Assembly: GCA_003534085.1 (NCBI GenBank)
Contig: DQBY01000098.1
Span: 1,040 to 21,442 of the forward strand
Reading direction: 5' to 3'
DNA length: 20,403 bases
Origin: Candidatus Moraniibacteriota bacterium
Lineage (GTDB): Bacteria > Patescibacteriota > Minisyncoccia > Moranbacterales > UBA2206
The notes beneath the pieces are model-generated. The model did not search any database. It had not been told where the DNA came from and saw only the letters and a list, made by a program, of their open reading frames with translations. Positions 1 through 6,384 of this stretch are shown piece after piece. Within the stretch, counting starts at the first letter, position 1. Each line of letters begins with the position of its first letter. Both the position numbers and the translations under genes were made by a program.

Positions 1-275
1 AATACGGGACGCCGGAAGAAAATCCGGAACTGTGGAACAGCATCTCCGCCAAAAATTATTTTTATAAAGTAAGCTCCCCGGTGATGCTGCATCAAGGGGC
101 GCAGGATAAGGATGTGCCGGTCGAATGGTCCAGAGAACTCAATGAACTTCTGAAAAAAGAACGGAAAGCTATCACCTATTACGAATATCCCGAGGAGGGC
201 CATACTTTCATCAACGCCCAGAATATCGTAATGCAAAGGACATTGGACTTCTTTGATTCAAATCTGAAAAAATAA
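1..275 (+). CDS. C-terminal end of S9-type (prolyl oligopeptidase-like) peptidase / alpha-beta hydrolase, 5' truncated
   Basis: The reading frame is open from base 3 at the window edge and stops at 273-275, so only about 90 C-terminal residues are visible. The segment SPVMLHQGAQDKDVP carries the catalytic aspartate loop typical of S9 peptidases and acyl-peptide hydrolases, and EEGHTF carries the catalytic histidine; the nucleophilic serine lies outside the window. Family members cleave short peptides or act as esterases on the alpha/beta-hydrolase fold. The final helix (MQRTLDFFDSNLKK) is a normal end for the family. It is the only plus-strand gene in the window and is convergent with the next gene. 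The exact substrate cannot be told from this part. Confidence 0.8.
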   Translation, partial: YGTPEENPELWNSISAKNYFYKVSSPVMLHQGAQDKDVPVEWSRELNELLKKERKAITYYEYPEEGHTFINAQNIVMQRTLDFFDSNLKK

Positions 276-293
276 AAAGCCGCTTCAGCGGTC
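276..293. terminator. Short hairpin between convergent genes
   Basis: CCGCT and AGCGG arms (280-291) with a 2-base loop lie directly behind the stop of the peptidase and just beyond the stop of the minus-strand gene at 311. There is an A-tract on the left but no clear T-tract on the right, so it would work better for minus-strand transcription. A weak candidate. Confidence 0.3.
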
Positions 294-310
294 TGGCGGC
301 GGCGCATCCC

Positions 311-757
311 TTATAACTTCTTGAAAGCCTTGGTAGCCGTCTCAAGACTGACTAACGGCACCAGGGAGTCGCAGGTCGAAGCAAAGCCGCGGACAGTCAT
401 GATGGCCGGTCTTGTTTCCGAGGAAACTTCCAGCTTTTTTTTCAGATCGATTGAGGGATCGACAACTCTGACTATGTAGGGATCTTGGTCTTTACCCGCC
501 TCGGGCAGACCGGCGGCGTCATTTCCATCCACCTGCACAAAAACATTGCCCATATCATCGCCGACATGCCAAACTTTTATCCGAGCCTCACCTTCGAAAA
601 AGCGGGAACTGCAATCGCGTGCGATGCCTTGCTTGTTAACCTCTTGATTATTCAATCCGATAATGATCGCGATTACCGCGGAGAAAATTACAACGACAGT
701 AGAGGCGAATCTCCTGCTATAACTTTTTATTTTTATATTTTTTTCGATCTTTTTCAT
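311..757 (-). CDS. Membrane-anchored protein of unknown function (148 aa)
   Basis: I do not recognise a family. Residues about 19-36 (FASTVVVIFSAVIAIIIGL) form one hydrophobic segment after a Lys/Arg-rich start, so the rest (about 110 residues) is probably outside the membrane. The soluble part contains two cysteines (CSSRFF and STCDSL) that could form a disulfide, and beta-rich stretches such as ARIKVWHVGDDMGNVFVQVDG. The start is supported by an AAGGAT ribosome site 5 nt upstream and by an extended -10 promoter 21 nt upstream. It lies in a series of four genes (311-3663) that all begin with a signal peptide or anchor, which suggests an envelope role. Confidence 0.7.
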   Translation of the reverse strand: MKKIEKNIKIKSYSRRFASTVVVIFSAVIAIIIGLNNQEVNKQGIARDCSSRFFEGEARIKVWHVGDDMGNVFVQVDGNDAAGLPEAGKDQDPYIVRVVDPSIDLKKKLEVSSETRPAIMTVRGFASTCDSLVPLVSLETATKAFKKL

Positions 758-778
758 TTTTATCCTTATGGCTATTTT

Positions 779-787
779 ATTATACCA
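779..787 (-). promoter_or_regulatory. Extended -10 promoter for the 311-757 gene
   Basis: On the minus strand the sequence reads TTTTTTTATGGTATAAT. TGGTATAAT is a full extended -10 box, and no -35 box is needed or seen. The T-run before it resembles the terminator/promoter junctions found elsewhere in the window, but here no hairpin is adjacent. Confidence 0.6.
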
Positions 788-851
788 TAAAAAAACGCGT
801 CATGCAATTTGCGTATTGCTTCTATTTTTGCCCGGGATGCAAGATTCCAAG

Positions 852-876
852 AAAAACTCGCGCGAAGCGAGATTTT
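852..876 (-). terminator. Rho-independent terminator of the 890-1672 gene
   Basis: CTCGC/GCGAG arms (857-861 and 867-871) with loop GCGAA are flanked by T-runs on both strands. It lies 14 bases past the stop codon of the minus-strand gene. Confidence 0.75.
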
Positions 877-889
877 TCCTTGTCTGACA

Positions 890-1672
890 TTATTCCTCGG
901 AAATCATGTCTTCCTGAGTTTCCACAATTATGCCTGAATCGTCTTCCTGGTCTTCTGATATTATTTCGTCAAGCACATCCTCTTCCACCTCTTTATCTAA
1001 AGCTCTCTCCGCCTCTTCTTGAAGATCGGATTCTTCAGCTTCATCTATCGGCTCAGGCGAATACCCTGTAAAAAGTTTTGCCAGCCATCCAAACAGGCTG
1101 AAAGAGCTTTCTTTCTCTTGGACAAATCCAATGATGCCCTGTCTTTCCGTCATCAATGAATCGAGCTGGGCATCCAGTCCGGCTTTGGAGACAGGATCCT
1201 GGACGGTCGCAATCAGTCTGGTCAGCTTTCTGATCTGATTCCTATTTTTCACCAATTCGCTCCTTAATTGCCCCAAATTTTTATAATCACTTCCGACTAA
1301 AAAAGTTTTGATCTTGCCTCTTTTATCGACAGCTTCGACTGTTTCAACAATGACGTCTTCCGATGCCGCCTGATCTTCCGCCGCTTCATCTATCTCGGCT
1401 GAAACAATGGCTGTCTCTTGCTTGAAAGTTTCCTTGAGCTTCCTGGAATTTTCTTTCGTCCTTATGGATGTCTCAATCACGGTCGCAGCGGCCTTGGTCT
1501 GGCCTTTTCTTGCTCCGCCTTGAATATTCGCCGCTTCAGCTTTTTTTGATTCGCTCCTGTTTGAGCCAGTTTCATTTTTTTCCTGCTTTGCAAAAACGCC
1601 GGCTGAAAGCATAGGCGACAATGCTATGAGCAGAGCCAGGACGAAAGCGAAATTTTTTTTGTTTTTTCTCAT
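890..1672 (-). CDS. Secreted coiled-coil protein with acidic tail, unknown function (260 aa)
   Basis: Residues 1-29 are a Sec signal peptide (positively charged start, FAFVLALLIALSPMLSA core, likely cleavage near VFA-KQ). The middle (about 60-190) is rich in Glu, Lys, Gln and Leu and reads as alpha-helical or coiled coil, with a segment LGQLRSELVKNRNQIRKL followed by a second long helix. Residues 195-210 (SFSLFGWLAKLFTGY) form a short hydrophobic stretch. The last 45 residues are extremely acidic (EEAERALDKEVEEDVLDEI and similar). No Shine-Dalgarno site precedes the ATG; an extended -10 box lies 40 nt upstream. No enzyme motif is visible. A structural or surface-associated role is possible but not shown. 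Confidence 0.7.
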   Translation of the reverse strand: MRKNKKNFAFVLALLIALSPMLSAGVFAKQEKNETGSNRSESKKAEAANIQGGARKGQTKAAATVIETSIRTKENSRKLKETFKQETAIVSAEIDEAAEDQAASEDVIVETVEAVDKRGKIKTFLVGSDYKNLGQLRSELVKNRNQIRKLTRLIATVQDPVSKAGLDAQLDSLMTERQGIIGFVQEKESSFSLFGWLAKLFTGYSPEPIDEAEESDLQEEAERALDKEVEEDVLDEIISEDQEDDSGIIVETQEDMISEE

Positions 1673-1712
1673 GCTTTTTTAAATTAATTATTATTCATAA
1701 GAATCTGTCGAT

Positions 1713-1721
1713 ATTATACCA
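1713..1721 (-). promoter_or_regulatory. Extended -10 promoter for the 890-1672 gene
   Basis: TGGTATAAT on the minus strand, about 40 nt before the ATG. The leader has no GGAGG-like site. Confidence 0.55.
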
Positions 1722-1723
1722 CC

Positions 1724-1807
1724 CTAAATCAAATTGTAAAAGCAAGCGTCCGGGCAGAATTTGCACCGGCATTGAAAATGATTGGATCTGGCCTTTTCAA
1801 TTGCCAT
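1724..1807 (-). pseudogene. Truncated copy of the DUF2769-like cysteine-rich gene
   Basis: The minus strand encodes MAIEKARSNHFQCRCKFCP and then runs into unrelated codons and a TAG after 27 residues. The first 19 residues match the start of the intact protein at 5341-5619 (MAIVEKSKSNHFQCRCKFCP) almost one to one, and the DNA similarity is obvious over about 65 bases. Everything after CKFCP, including the other seven cysteines, is missing. It is therefore a relic of a duplication. It could still express a 27-residue peptide with four of the cysteines, but no ribosome site is seen. Confidence 0.75.
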
Positions 1808-1891
1808 ATGGCATAAATACTGAATTTTTATACTTTTACCAAACGCGAGCCTAGCCTGCCCCGGGAGAATAAAAATTAACGACTCTTGCGG

Positions 1892-2050
1892 ATAATCACG
1901 TCGCCACGGCCGTACTCACGTGAATAATTTTCCATTCCGCTTAATATAAAGATTGATATTTCAATATTCTTTAAGAACTGAAAATATTTACATACTTCCA
2001 TATATGGATATATGGAAGTGAAAAGAATTTTACGTATTTAAACAAAAACC
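1892..2050. repeat. 160-bp two-palindrome intergenic repeat, copy 1
   Basis: This stretch is about 85% identical by eye to 6192-6353, in the same orientation. Near its left end is an interrupted palindrome built of CACGT/ACGTG outer arms and an inner ACGGCCGT core. Near its right end is a near-perfect hairpin with 10-bp arms CTTCCATATA/TATATGGAAG and a 4-base loop. Both copies lie just downstream of a minus-strand gene and end at the A-rich run AAACAAAAACC that starts a terminator. No protein is encoded. With the adjacent bases this fills most of the 1673-2084 gap. Confidence 0.85.
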
Positions 2051-2064
2051 CCGCTTTCGCGAGG
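2044..2064 (-). terminator. Terminator of the 2085-2705 gene
   Basis: Minus-strand arms CCTCGC/GCGGGG with a GAAA tetraloop are followed by TTTTTG. It lies 20 bases past the stop codon and abuts the 160-bp repeat. Confidence 0.8.
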
Positions 2065-2084
2065 CTTTTTGATCGGAAAAAATA

Positions 2085-2705
2085 TTATTCGGAAAAATTG
2101 AACTGGCTCGGATCAAATCCTCCAAAATCGGATTGCATCTGTTGCAAGCCCTGAAACAGCTGTCCGAAATCTTGGAACACGACTTCGCTCGGAGGCGTGA
2201 AATCAGAATCGGTCGCGACTGTCGGGCTGCAATCATATTTCGCTCCCGAAGTTTCCATCTCTTTTGCCCAATCCCTCCAATCGCTCGCATCGCTCACTTC
2301 ATTGTCCTGATCGCCATATTGTTCTGAAAATTTTTCCATTTCGGCGATATTGAGCTTGATTCCTTCTTTTCCTCCCCACATGTATGCCCAAGTTCCGTCA
2401 TTGATCATAGCGCCTTTTTCCTCCTCGCCACCTGAAAGCGGATTGGCAAAAGCGATGCCTTCAATCTTCGCCTTCTGTCCCCTGGCAACAACCGTATATT
2501 TTCCGGTTTCATCCTCGACGGAACATTTTATTCCGGAAGTATTTTCCAAAAGGCCAAGCAATCCTTGCTTTATTCCGTCTGAAGCTGAACCTTGCTTGTC
2601 AGATCCGGAACCGCCATTCTCTTGCTTGCCTCCCAGAAAAAAGAAAGCAGCTCCCAGACCGATGACGACTACGGCGATGAGGGCGATCAAATTATTTCTT
2701 TTCAT
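2085..2705 (-). CDS. Membrane-anchored protein of unknown function with a beta-rich outer domain (206 aa)
   Basis: Residues 6-24 (LIALIAVVVIGLGAAFFFL) form an N-terminal anchor, followed by a Gly/Ser-rich linker (27-43). The outer domain has short strands such as YTVVARGQKAKIEGIA and MINDGTWAYMWGG, then an acidic helical part, and two cysteines (61 and 159) placed to form a disulfide. The pattern (reporter-like strands, 'dg.wayMW') is reminiscent of LppX/LolA-like lipid-binding domains, but this is only a resemblance. The start is fixed by a very strong AAAGGAGGTG site 6 nt before the ATG. An extended -10 box lies about 42 nt upstream. It is probably an envelope protein. Confidence 0.7.
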   Translation of the reverse strand: MKRNNLIALIAVVVIGLGAAFFFLGGKQENGGSGSDKQGSASDGIKQGLLGLLENTSGIKCSVEDETGKYTVVARGQKAKIEGIAFANPLSGGEEEKGAMINDGTWAYMWGGKEGIKLNIAEMEKFSEQYGDQDNEVSDASDWRDWAKEMETSGAKYDCSPTVATDSDFTPPSEVVFQDFGQLFQGLQQMQSDFGGFDPSQFNFSE

Positions 2706-2747
2706 AAAACACCTCCTTTCTTTTATGATACGTTTTTGTCTGGTCCC

Positions 2748-2756
2748 ATCATACCA
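2748..2756 (-). promoter_or_regulatory. Extended -10 promoter for the 2085-2705 gene
   Basis: The minus strand reads TTTTTTTGGTATGAT. TGGTATGAT differs by one base from the extended -10 boxes seen elsewhere and follows directly on a T-run. Confidence 0.5.
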
Positions 2757-2783
2757 AAAAAATAATCCGGAGGCGAATGACGG

Positions 2784-2819
2784 AAAAAAAGCGGCAATGA
2801 TTTTTAATCATTGCCACTT
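2784..2819 (-). terminator. Strong terminator of the protease gene
   Basis: A 13-bp stem (AGTGGCAATGATT with AATCATTGCCGCT, one G-T pair) has a 3-base loop and is followed by seven T on the minus strand. It sits 32 bases past the stop at 2851. Confidence 0.9.
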
Positions 2820-2850
2820 TGCTGTAAACATTGTTTGCAGTAATTACTGC

Positions 2851-3663
2851 TTATTTATAAAGTTCTCTTATTCCGGCGATGTCTCCCGCCTCCAAGTCTC
2901 TTTTGTTAATTTCTCCATAATTAGCGTAGCCGTACATAGTTTGCTCGGAACAGCTTGTAGTGTATAGATCTCCCATTCCCACCGAATGTCCGAGCTCGTG
3001 AGTAGCGATATTTTCAAAATCCATTTTGGTCGTTTCATCTTCAGCATCTTGCGTCCAAGGATATTTATCATTATAAATTTGGTCCCATTCGACTAATTCT
3101 CGCTGAAAAGTCGGTCCGCTGAAGTATCCCCAGACATAAGTCACAGCAATGGCGTTTTGATTTTCAATCGTAGCAAATGAAACTTCGTTGCTATCGTTGT
3201 ACGTTCCGGGAAACGAACCTAGAACTTCTGAACTTCCACTACCTAAAATATTCTTGTCACCAGACGCAGATTCCCATTTTGCAATGTTTTTTTCCATATT
3301 CTCCAAAATAAATTCTGAACCTAATCCTCCGGTAAATGCTGAATCAACAACCCATGGCTCAGCAGTTTTCCATTTGGCGCCTTTGGATAAAAAGCCGTAA
3401 CACTTTGCGTCTGAACTAGGCCTGGTTGGTTTGTCATTGCTTTTGGCATAATGAACGATGGCATAGCCGTCAACCATTTTGCCAGCTTTCTTGTCATATG
3501 ACTTTCCAAGATAGACCACTGAATTTTCCGGAGTCGCCCCTTCGATTCTTACGGAACGATCTTTTTTGATCGGCCTTTCAGCCATCGTTTCGGGAACAAA
3601 TGCAATTCCGATAACAACGGCTGCAATGATGGCAATCAAGCCCGCGATTTTTGTTTTTTTCAT
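2851..3663 (-). CDS. Secreted matrixin-like zinc metalloprotease (M10/M7-like)
   Basis: Residues 1-28 are a signal peptide ending near TMA-ER. The zinc site HELGHSVGMGD (222-232) has the metzincin form HExxHxxGxxD, with Asp where matrixins carry the third His; the same Asp variant is known from snapalysin (M7). Met243 in EQTMYGYANYG is the Met-turn, and the end LEAGDIAGIRELY is the usual matrixin closing helix. There is no obvious pro-domain cysteine switch, though a single Cys88 lies before the catalytic part. It should be an exported endopeptidase acting on surface or environmental proteins. The ATG has no Shine-Dalgarno site; the extended -10 box is 28 nt upstream. Confidence 0.88.
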   Translation of the reverse strand: MKKTKIAGLIAIIAAVVIGIAFVPETMAERPIKKDRSVRIEGATPENSVVYLGKSYDKKAGKMVDGYAIVHYAKSNDKPTRPSSDAKCYGFLSKGAKWKTAEPWVVDSAFTGGLGSEFILENMEKNIAKWESASGDKNILGSGSSEVLGSFPGTYNDSNEVSFATIENQNAIAVTYVWGYFSGPTFQRELVEWDQIYNDKYPWTQDAEDETTKMDFENIATHELGHSVGMGDLYTTSCSEQTMYGYANYGEINKRDLEAGDIAGIRELYK

Positions 3664-3691
3664 AGTTTTTTTATTACTATTTACTAGCTTT

Positions 3692-3700
3692 ATTATATCA
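3692..3700 (-). promoter_or_regulatory. Extended -10 promoter for the protease gene
   Basis: TGATATAAT on the minus strand, a perfect extended -10 box, following AAAAAAA. The roughly 22-nt leader is AT-rich with no ribosome site. Confidence 0.6.
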
Positions 3701-3761
3701 TTTTTTTCTGATTTTAAAAGATGGAAAGCATATCTTCCAATATTATAAAGATGATTAACGC

Positions 3762-4718
3762 CTACAATCGCGCAATATTAAACAAATATCCGATCAAAAT
3801 GATTCCCAGTCCGACTGTGCCGAAAAATATGATCAAGAGCTTCATGGAAATGACTTTTTTGAGCATGATCGCTTCCGGCACCGATAATCCGGCGATAGCC
3901 ATCATGAACGCCAGGGCTGTTCCCAAAGGTATGCCTTGAGCAGTCAGAGCGAAAACGATCGGCACCAGCGTGGAGCACCCCGCATAGATAGGAATTCCGA
4001 CCAAAGCAGCCAGCGGAACTGCCAACAATGAATTTATGCTTAGATATTTCTGGAAAAAATCAGCCGGCACATAGCCATGGATTCCCACTCCGACAGCCAC
4101 GCCGATCGCGATGACCAGCCACAGCTTTTTGAATGTCTGAAAACCTTCCTTCAACGAATATTGGATCTTGCCCTCCAGGCTTTTTGGAACATAATTGGAA
4201 TCGAGGCTTTTTCCACTATCCTGGTCGAATTTTAGAAGCACTTCTTTTTCCAGTTTCATCTTGCCAATAACCATCCCGGCTATTATTCCCAAAATGATTC
4301 CGGACAAAGAATATATGAAAGCGATCTTCCATCCGAATGTTCCGCCCAACAACACAAACACAACCTCGTTCACTAATGGAGATGTAATGATAAAAGAAAA
4401 AGCGATCCCTACCGGAATTTCCGCCTTCAGAAAACCGACAAAGATCGGAATGGAAGAACAGGAACAAAAAGGCGTGACCGCTCCCAAAAGCGCGGCTGAA
4501 GCGTTTCCCGCTCCGAATCTTTGCTTGGAAAAAGTTTCCTTCAGCTTGTGGGGCGGAAGAAAAGTTCGGATAAAGGCGATCGTGGTGATGATGGCCAGAA
4601 CCAGAAGATATATCTTGATCGTGTCGTACACGAAAAAATTGACGCTGCTCCCGATTCTGGAAGCAGGATCAAAATTGAACAACGAATAGACGCACCAATC
4701 TGCAAATTGTTGGATCAT
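3762..4718 (-). CDS. arsP: ArsP/DUF318-type permease, metal(loid) efflux (318 aa)
   Basis: The protein has about eight to nine hydrophobic segments and the family signature TPFCSCSSIPIFVGFL (82-97) with the paired Cys85/Cys87, plus a second conserved half IPIYAGCSTLVP with Cys248. These are hallmarks of the ArsP_1/DUF318 permeases, which export organoarsenicals or, in related members, copper and zinc. A hydrophilic loop (155-190) separates the two halves. It is the last gene of a three-gene operon: the FmdB-like gene stops 12 nt before it and an ArsR-type repressor is first. No Shine-Dalgarno site is present. The exact substrate (As, Sb, Cu, Zn, Hg) cannot be read from the sequence. Confidence 0.88.
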   Translation of the reverse strand: MIQQFADWCVYSLFNFDPASRIGSSVNFFVYDTIKIYLLVLAIITTIAFIRTFLPPHKLKETFSKQRFGAGNASAALLGAVTPFCSCSSIPIFVGFLKAEIPVGIAFSFIITSPLVNEVVFVLLGGTFGWKIAFIYSLSGIILGIIAGMVIGKMKLEKEVLLKFDQDSGKSLDSNYVPKSLEGKIQYSLKEGFQTFKKLWLVIAIGVAVGVGIHGYVPADFFQKYLSINSLLAVPLAALVGIPIYAGCSTLVPIVFALTAQGIPLGTALAFMMAIAGLSVPEAIMLKKVISMKLLIIFFGTVGLGIILIGYLFNIARL

Positions 4719-4730
4719 AAATTATTTTTT

Positions 4731-4952
4731 TCAATTGCAACAATTTCCTCCCCCGGAGCAACAACCGCCATCCTTATCTTCACCCTTGAAAACATTACTT
4801 AGGAAATTACCGGCAGAAAATTTTTGCTGGATATTTTTTGAACTGCATTTCGGGCAGGCGAATTTTTCACCACCCTCTTCTTTTTCTTGGATCGACGCTT
4901 CAATGTCAAAAACATTGCCGCAATCCGCGCATTTGTACGCGTATGTTGCCAT
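4731..4952 (-). CDS. FmdB-family zinc-ribbon protein with a cysteine-rich tail (73 aa)
   Basis: The start MATYAYKCADCGNVFDI and the pair CPKC (33-36) give the C-x2-C...C-x2-C zinc ribbon of the FmdB family. After the usual domain (to about residue 55) comes an added tail GGCCSGGGNCCN with two CC pairs (64/65 and 71/72), which looks like a soft-metal binding site. The gene begins 4 nt after the arsR stop, so the two are probably translationally coupled, and is followed 12 nt later by the permease. The context suggests metal sensing or delivery to the transporter; that is an inference. Confidence 0.85.
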   Translation of the reverse strand: MATYAYKCADCGNVFDIEASIQEKEEGGEKFACPKCSSKNIQQKFSAGNFLSNVFKGEDKDGGCCSGGGNCCN

Positions 4953-4956
4953 AATT

Positions 4957-5265
4957 TTATTTGATTATTTTATTAAAAATCGATTTATGTTCTCTGATCG
5001 CTTTTCGATCCAATCCGTAGCGGATAAAATTGCCTTCCCGTTTTTCCGTCAAAATTCCGGCTTTCTTCAGTTGCTTGAGATGATGCGAAGCCAGCTTATC
5101 CGATATTCCCACCATTGGCACAATTTCGCACACGCATTTCGGTCCGCCCTGCAAAACACAAAGGATCTTCAGCCTGTTCGGGTCGGCAATGGCGCGCAGA
5201 AACACGTATGTCTTGGAAACATCCTTGATCTCCTTTGATTTTTCTCCGCAGCATCTGAATTCCAT
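4957..5265 (-). CDS. arsR: ArsR/SmtB-family metal-responsive repressor (102 aa)
   Basis: The sequence has the winged-helix layout of ArsR repressors: LRAIADPNRLKILCVL, then CVCEI (44-48) as the typical Cys-x-Cys metal motif in helix 3, the recognition helix SDKLASHHLKQLKKAGIL, and the wing REGNFIRYGL. The N-terminus also carries Cys5-Cys6, so three or four thiols could bind the inducer. It heads the operon with the FmdB-like protein and the permease. A dyad overlapping the start of transcription is a good operator candidate, so autoregulation is likely. Only a weak AGGAT ribosome site precedes the ATG. Confidence 0.92.
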   Translation of the reverse strand: MEFRCCGEKSKEIKDVSKTYVFLRAIADPNRLKILCVLQGGPKCVCEIVPMVGISDKLASHHLKQLKKAGILTEKREGNFIRYGLDRKAIREHKSIFNKIIK

Positions 5266-5277
5266 GATTAAACTATC

Positions 5278-5320
5278 CTAATTTATATTAGAATTATAAT
5301 CCTCTTTGGAAATAAGTCAA
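5278..5320 (-). promoter_or_regulatory. Promoter and operator of the arsR operon
   Basis: On the minus strand TTGACT (5315-5320) and TATAAT (5293-5298) are 16 nt apart. Immediately downstream, at the expected start of transcription, lies a perfect dyad CTAAT-N4-ATTAG (5278-5291), a sensible ArsR operator. The -35 box directly follows a GCGG/CCGC hairpin (5322-5336) that may end the preceding transcript. Confidence 0.7.
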
Positions 5321-5340
5321 AGCGGAAAAGGCCGCAACAG

Positions 5341-5619
5341 CTACTCTCCTCCGAAACAATAATAAACTTTGTCCAAGTCGTATTTTTTGTGCACGGGACA
5401 GGTCGGGCATTTGCACCCCTGTTTTTGCTTTATGCAATCGCTCCGGCCGTAGGCGCAGAACATATTTTCGACATGGTCTTCTTTTTTTGGGCCGTCCGGG
5501 ATCACAAAAATTTTAGCCACTTTAGGCGCGGCTTTTGCCAGGCATCCGAGCGAAAAAGTCGGACAAAATTTGCACCGGCATTGAAAATGATTGGATTTGC
5601 TCTTTTCTACAATTGCCAT
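5341..5619 (-). CDS. DUF2769-like ten-cysteine protein (92 aa)
   Basis: The protein contains ten cysteines: CRCKFC near residue 14-19, Cys26, FCAYGRSDC (55-62), GCKCPTCPV (69-74) and YYCFGG (88). The C-terminal pattern, FCA.G.S.....GC.C..CPV...Y.L....YC..G, matches what I recall of the DUF2769 family, small proteins of unknown function thought to bind metal. The start at 5619 is chosen because the truncated copy at 1724-1807 begins at the same residue (MAI) and because the upstream ATG at 5655 would lie inside the promoter. No ribosome site is visible. It adjoins the metal operon, which may be functional or chance. Confidence 0.8.
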   Translation of the reverse strand: MAIVEKSKSNHFQCRCKFCPTFSLGCLAKAAPKVAKIFVIPDGPKKEDHVENMFCAYGRSDCIKQKQGCKCPTCPVHKKYDLDKVYYCFGGE

Positions 5620-5645
5620 ATTATTACATACCGCTTGATTGTTTA

Positions 5646-5677
5646 AATGTATCAAAAACCCGGCTTGGGGCGGGGTT
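5646..5677 (-). terminator. Terminator (5654-5677) fused to an extended -10 box (5646-5654)
   Basis: Minus strand: AACCCCGCCCCAAGCCGGG, then TTTTTGATACATT. The hairpin ends the 5702-6097 transcript, and TGATACATT, which begins inside the T-run, can start the DUF2769-like gene 26 nt downstream. The stem has one C-C mismatch. Confidence 0.6.
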
Positions 5678-5701
5678 ATCCTGCTCGGTCAGAAGAAATT
5701 T

Positions 5702-6097
5702 CTAAACCAATACTATATCCTTATATTTCGGATCATCTTCGGTCGTGATCTCAACCAGCTCCAATTTAATTTCGTCATCCAAGTTTTTCGGAATTGCCAG
5801 ATACCGATTATCAGTCGGTCCGATCCTCATGGCGAATTCCATATCTGTTTCAAATTCATATTTGAGATAAGAAACAGCGGCATAGTTTGAAAAACCGAGA
5901 TAAAATTTCACAGGCTTGTCTGAAGCAACTTTCAAAACAACTACATTTTTCCAAGATTGGATGATTTTCTCGTTTTCCTCAGCAGTATTATCCGCAGATA
6001 CATCGGCTTGTCCCGGAATGCCTTTCACAAAAATCGATGGGATAACCGGCCACGCCTCATTTCCTATAAAATTTTTCTCCAATTTAAAATTTCTCAT
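5702..6097 (-). CDS. Protein of unknown function (131 aa)
   Basis: I do not recognise it. It has no signal peptide or membrane segment and no cysteines. It begins MRNFKLEKNFIGNEAWPVI, has a helical segment around residues 35-50 and then alternating short strands (VVVLKVASDKPVKFYLGFSNYAAVSYLKYEF, described here by its ends VVVLK...KYEF), and ends in an acidic segment followed by IVLV. Such a composition fits a small soluble beta-rich domain. The ATG lacks a ribosome site; the extended -10 box is 32 nt upstream and is fused to a terminator. The neighbouring copy-1 region (1724-2050) has lost this gene. Confidence 0.65.
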   Translation of the reverse strand: MRNFKLEKNFIGNEAWPVIPSIFVKGIPGQADVSADNTAEENEKIIQSWKNVVVLKVASDKPVKFYLGFSNYAAVSYLKYEFETDMEFAMRIGPTDNRYLAIPKNLDDEIKLELVEITTEDDPKYKDIVLV

Positions 6098-6129
6098 ATT
6101 ACAATCATTTTATATTATTACTTGCTTTT

Positions 6130-6162
6130 ATTATACCAAAAAAACCCCGCCGGAGCGAGGTT
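6130..6162 (-). terminator. Terminator (6138-6162) fused to extended -10 TGGTATAAT (6130-6138)
   Basis: The minus strand has the arms AACCTCGC/GCGGGGTT with loop TCCG, then seven T and directly GGTATAAT; the last T of the tract is the T of the TG element. It ends the transcript coming from maf and the 160-bp repeat and starts the 5702-6097 gene. Confidence 0.8.
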
Positions 6163-6191
6163 GCCTGCTGAGAGGTAGAAAAGTAATGAGA

Positions 6192-6353
6192 ATAATCACG
6201 TCGCCACGGCCGTGCTCACGTGAATATTTTTTCCATTCCGTTTAAAAATAGAAATTGATATTTCAGCCCTCTTTAATATAACTGAAAAGATTTATACATT
6301 CCATATATGGATATATGGAAGTGAAAAGAATTTTACGTATTTAAACAAAAACC
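6192..6353. repeat. 160-bp two-palindrome intergenic repeat, copy 2
   Basis: Second copy of the element at 1892-2050, same orientation. Both palindromes are kept: the CACGG/CCGTG core with CACGT/ACGTG outer arms (about 6197-6222) and the TTCCATATA/TATATGGAA hairpin (about 6299-6320). The middle is AT-rich and the least conserved part. It follows the maf gene, as copy 1 follows an envelope-protein gene. Confidence 0.85.
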
Positions 6354-6384
6354 GCCGCCGGGGACGAGGTAGGAAAAGCAATTT

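Noticed and set aside
485..790. Plus-strand frame of 101 codons opposite the 311-757 gene
   Set aside because: It is antisense to a gene with signal anchor, ribosome site and promoter; it has none of these.
2350..2967. Plus-strand frame of 205 codons
   Set aside because: It is a shadow of two real minus-strand genes, crosses the strong terminator at 2784-2819 and has no start signal.
4195..4689. Plus-strand frame of 164 codons
   Set aside because: It lies wholly antisense to the permease gene, whose signature motifs are clear.
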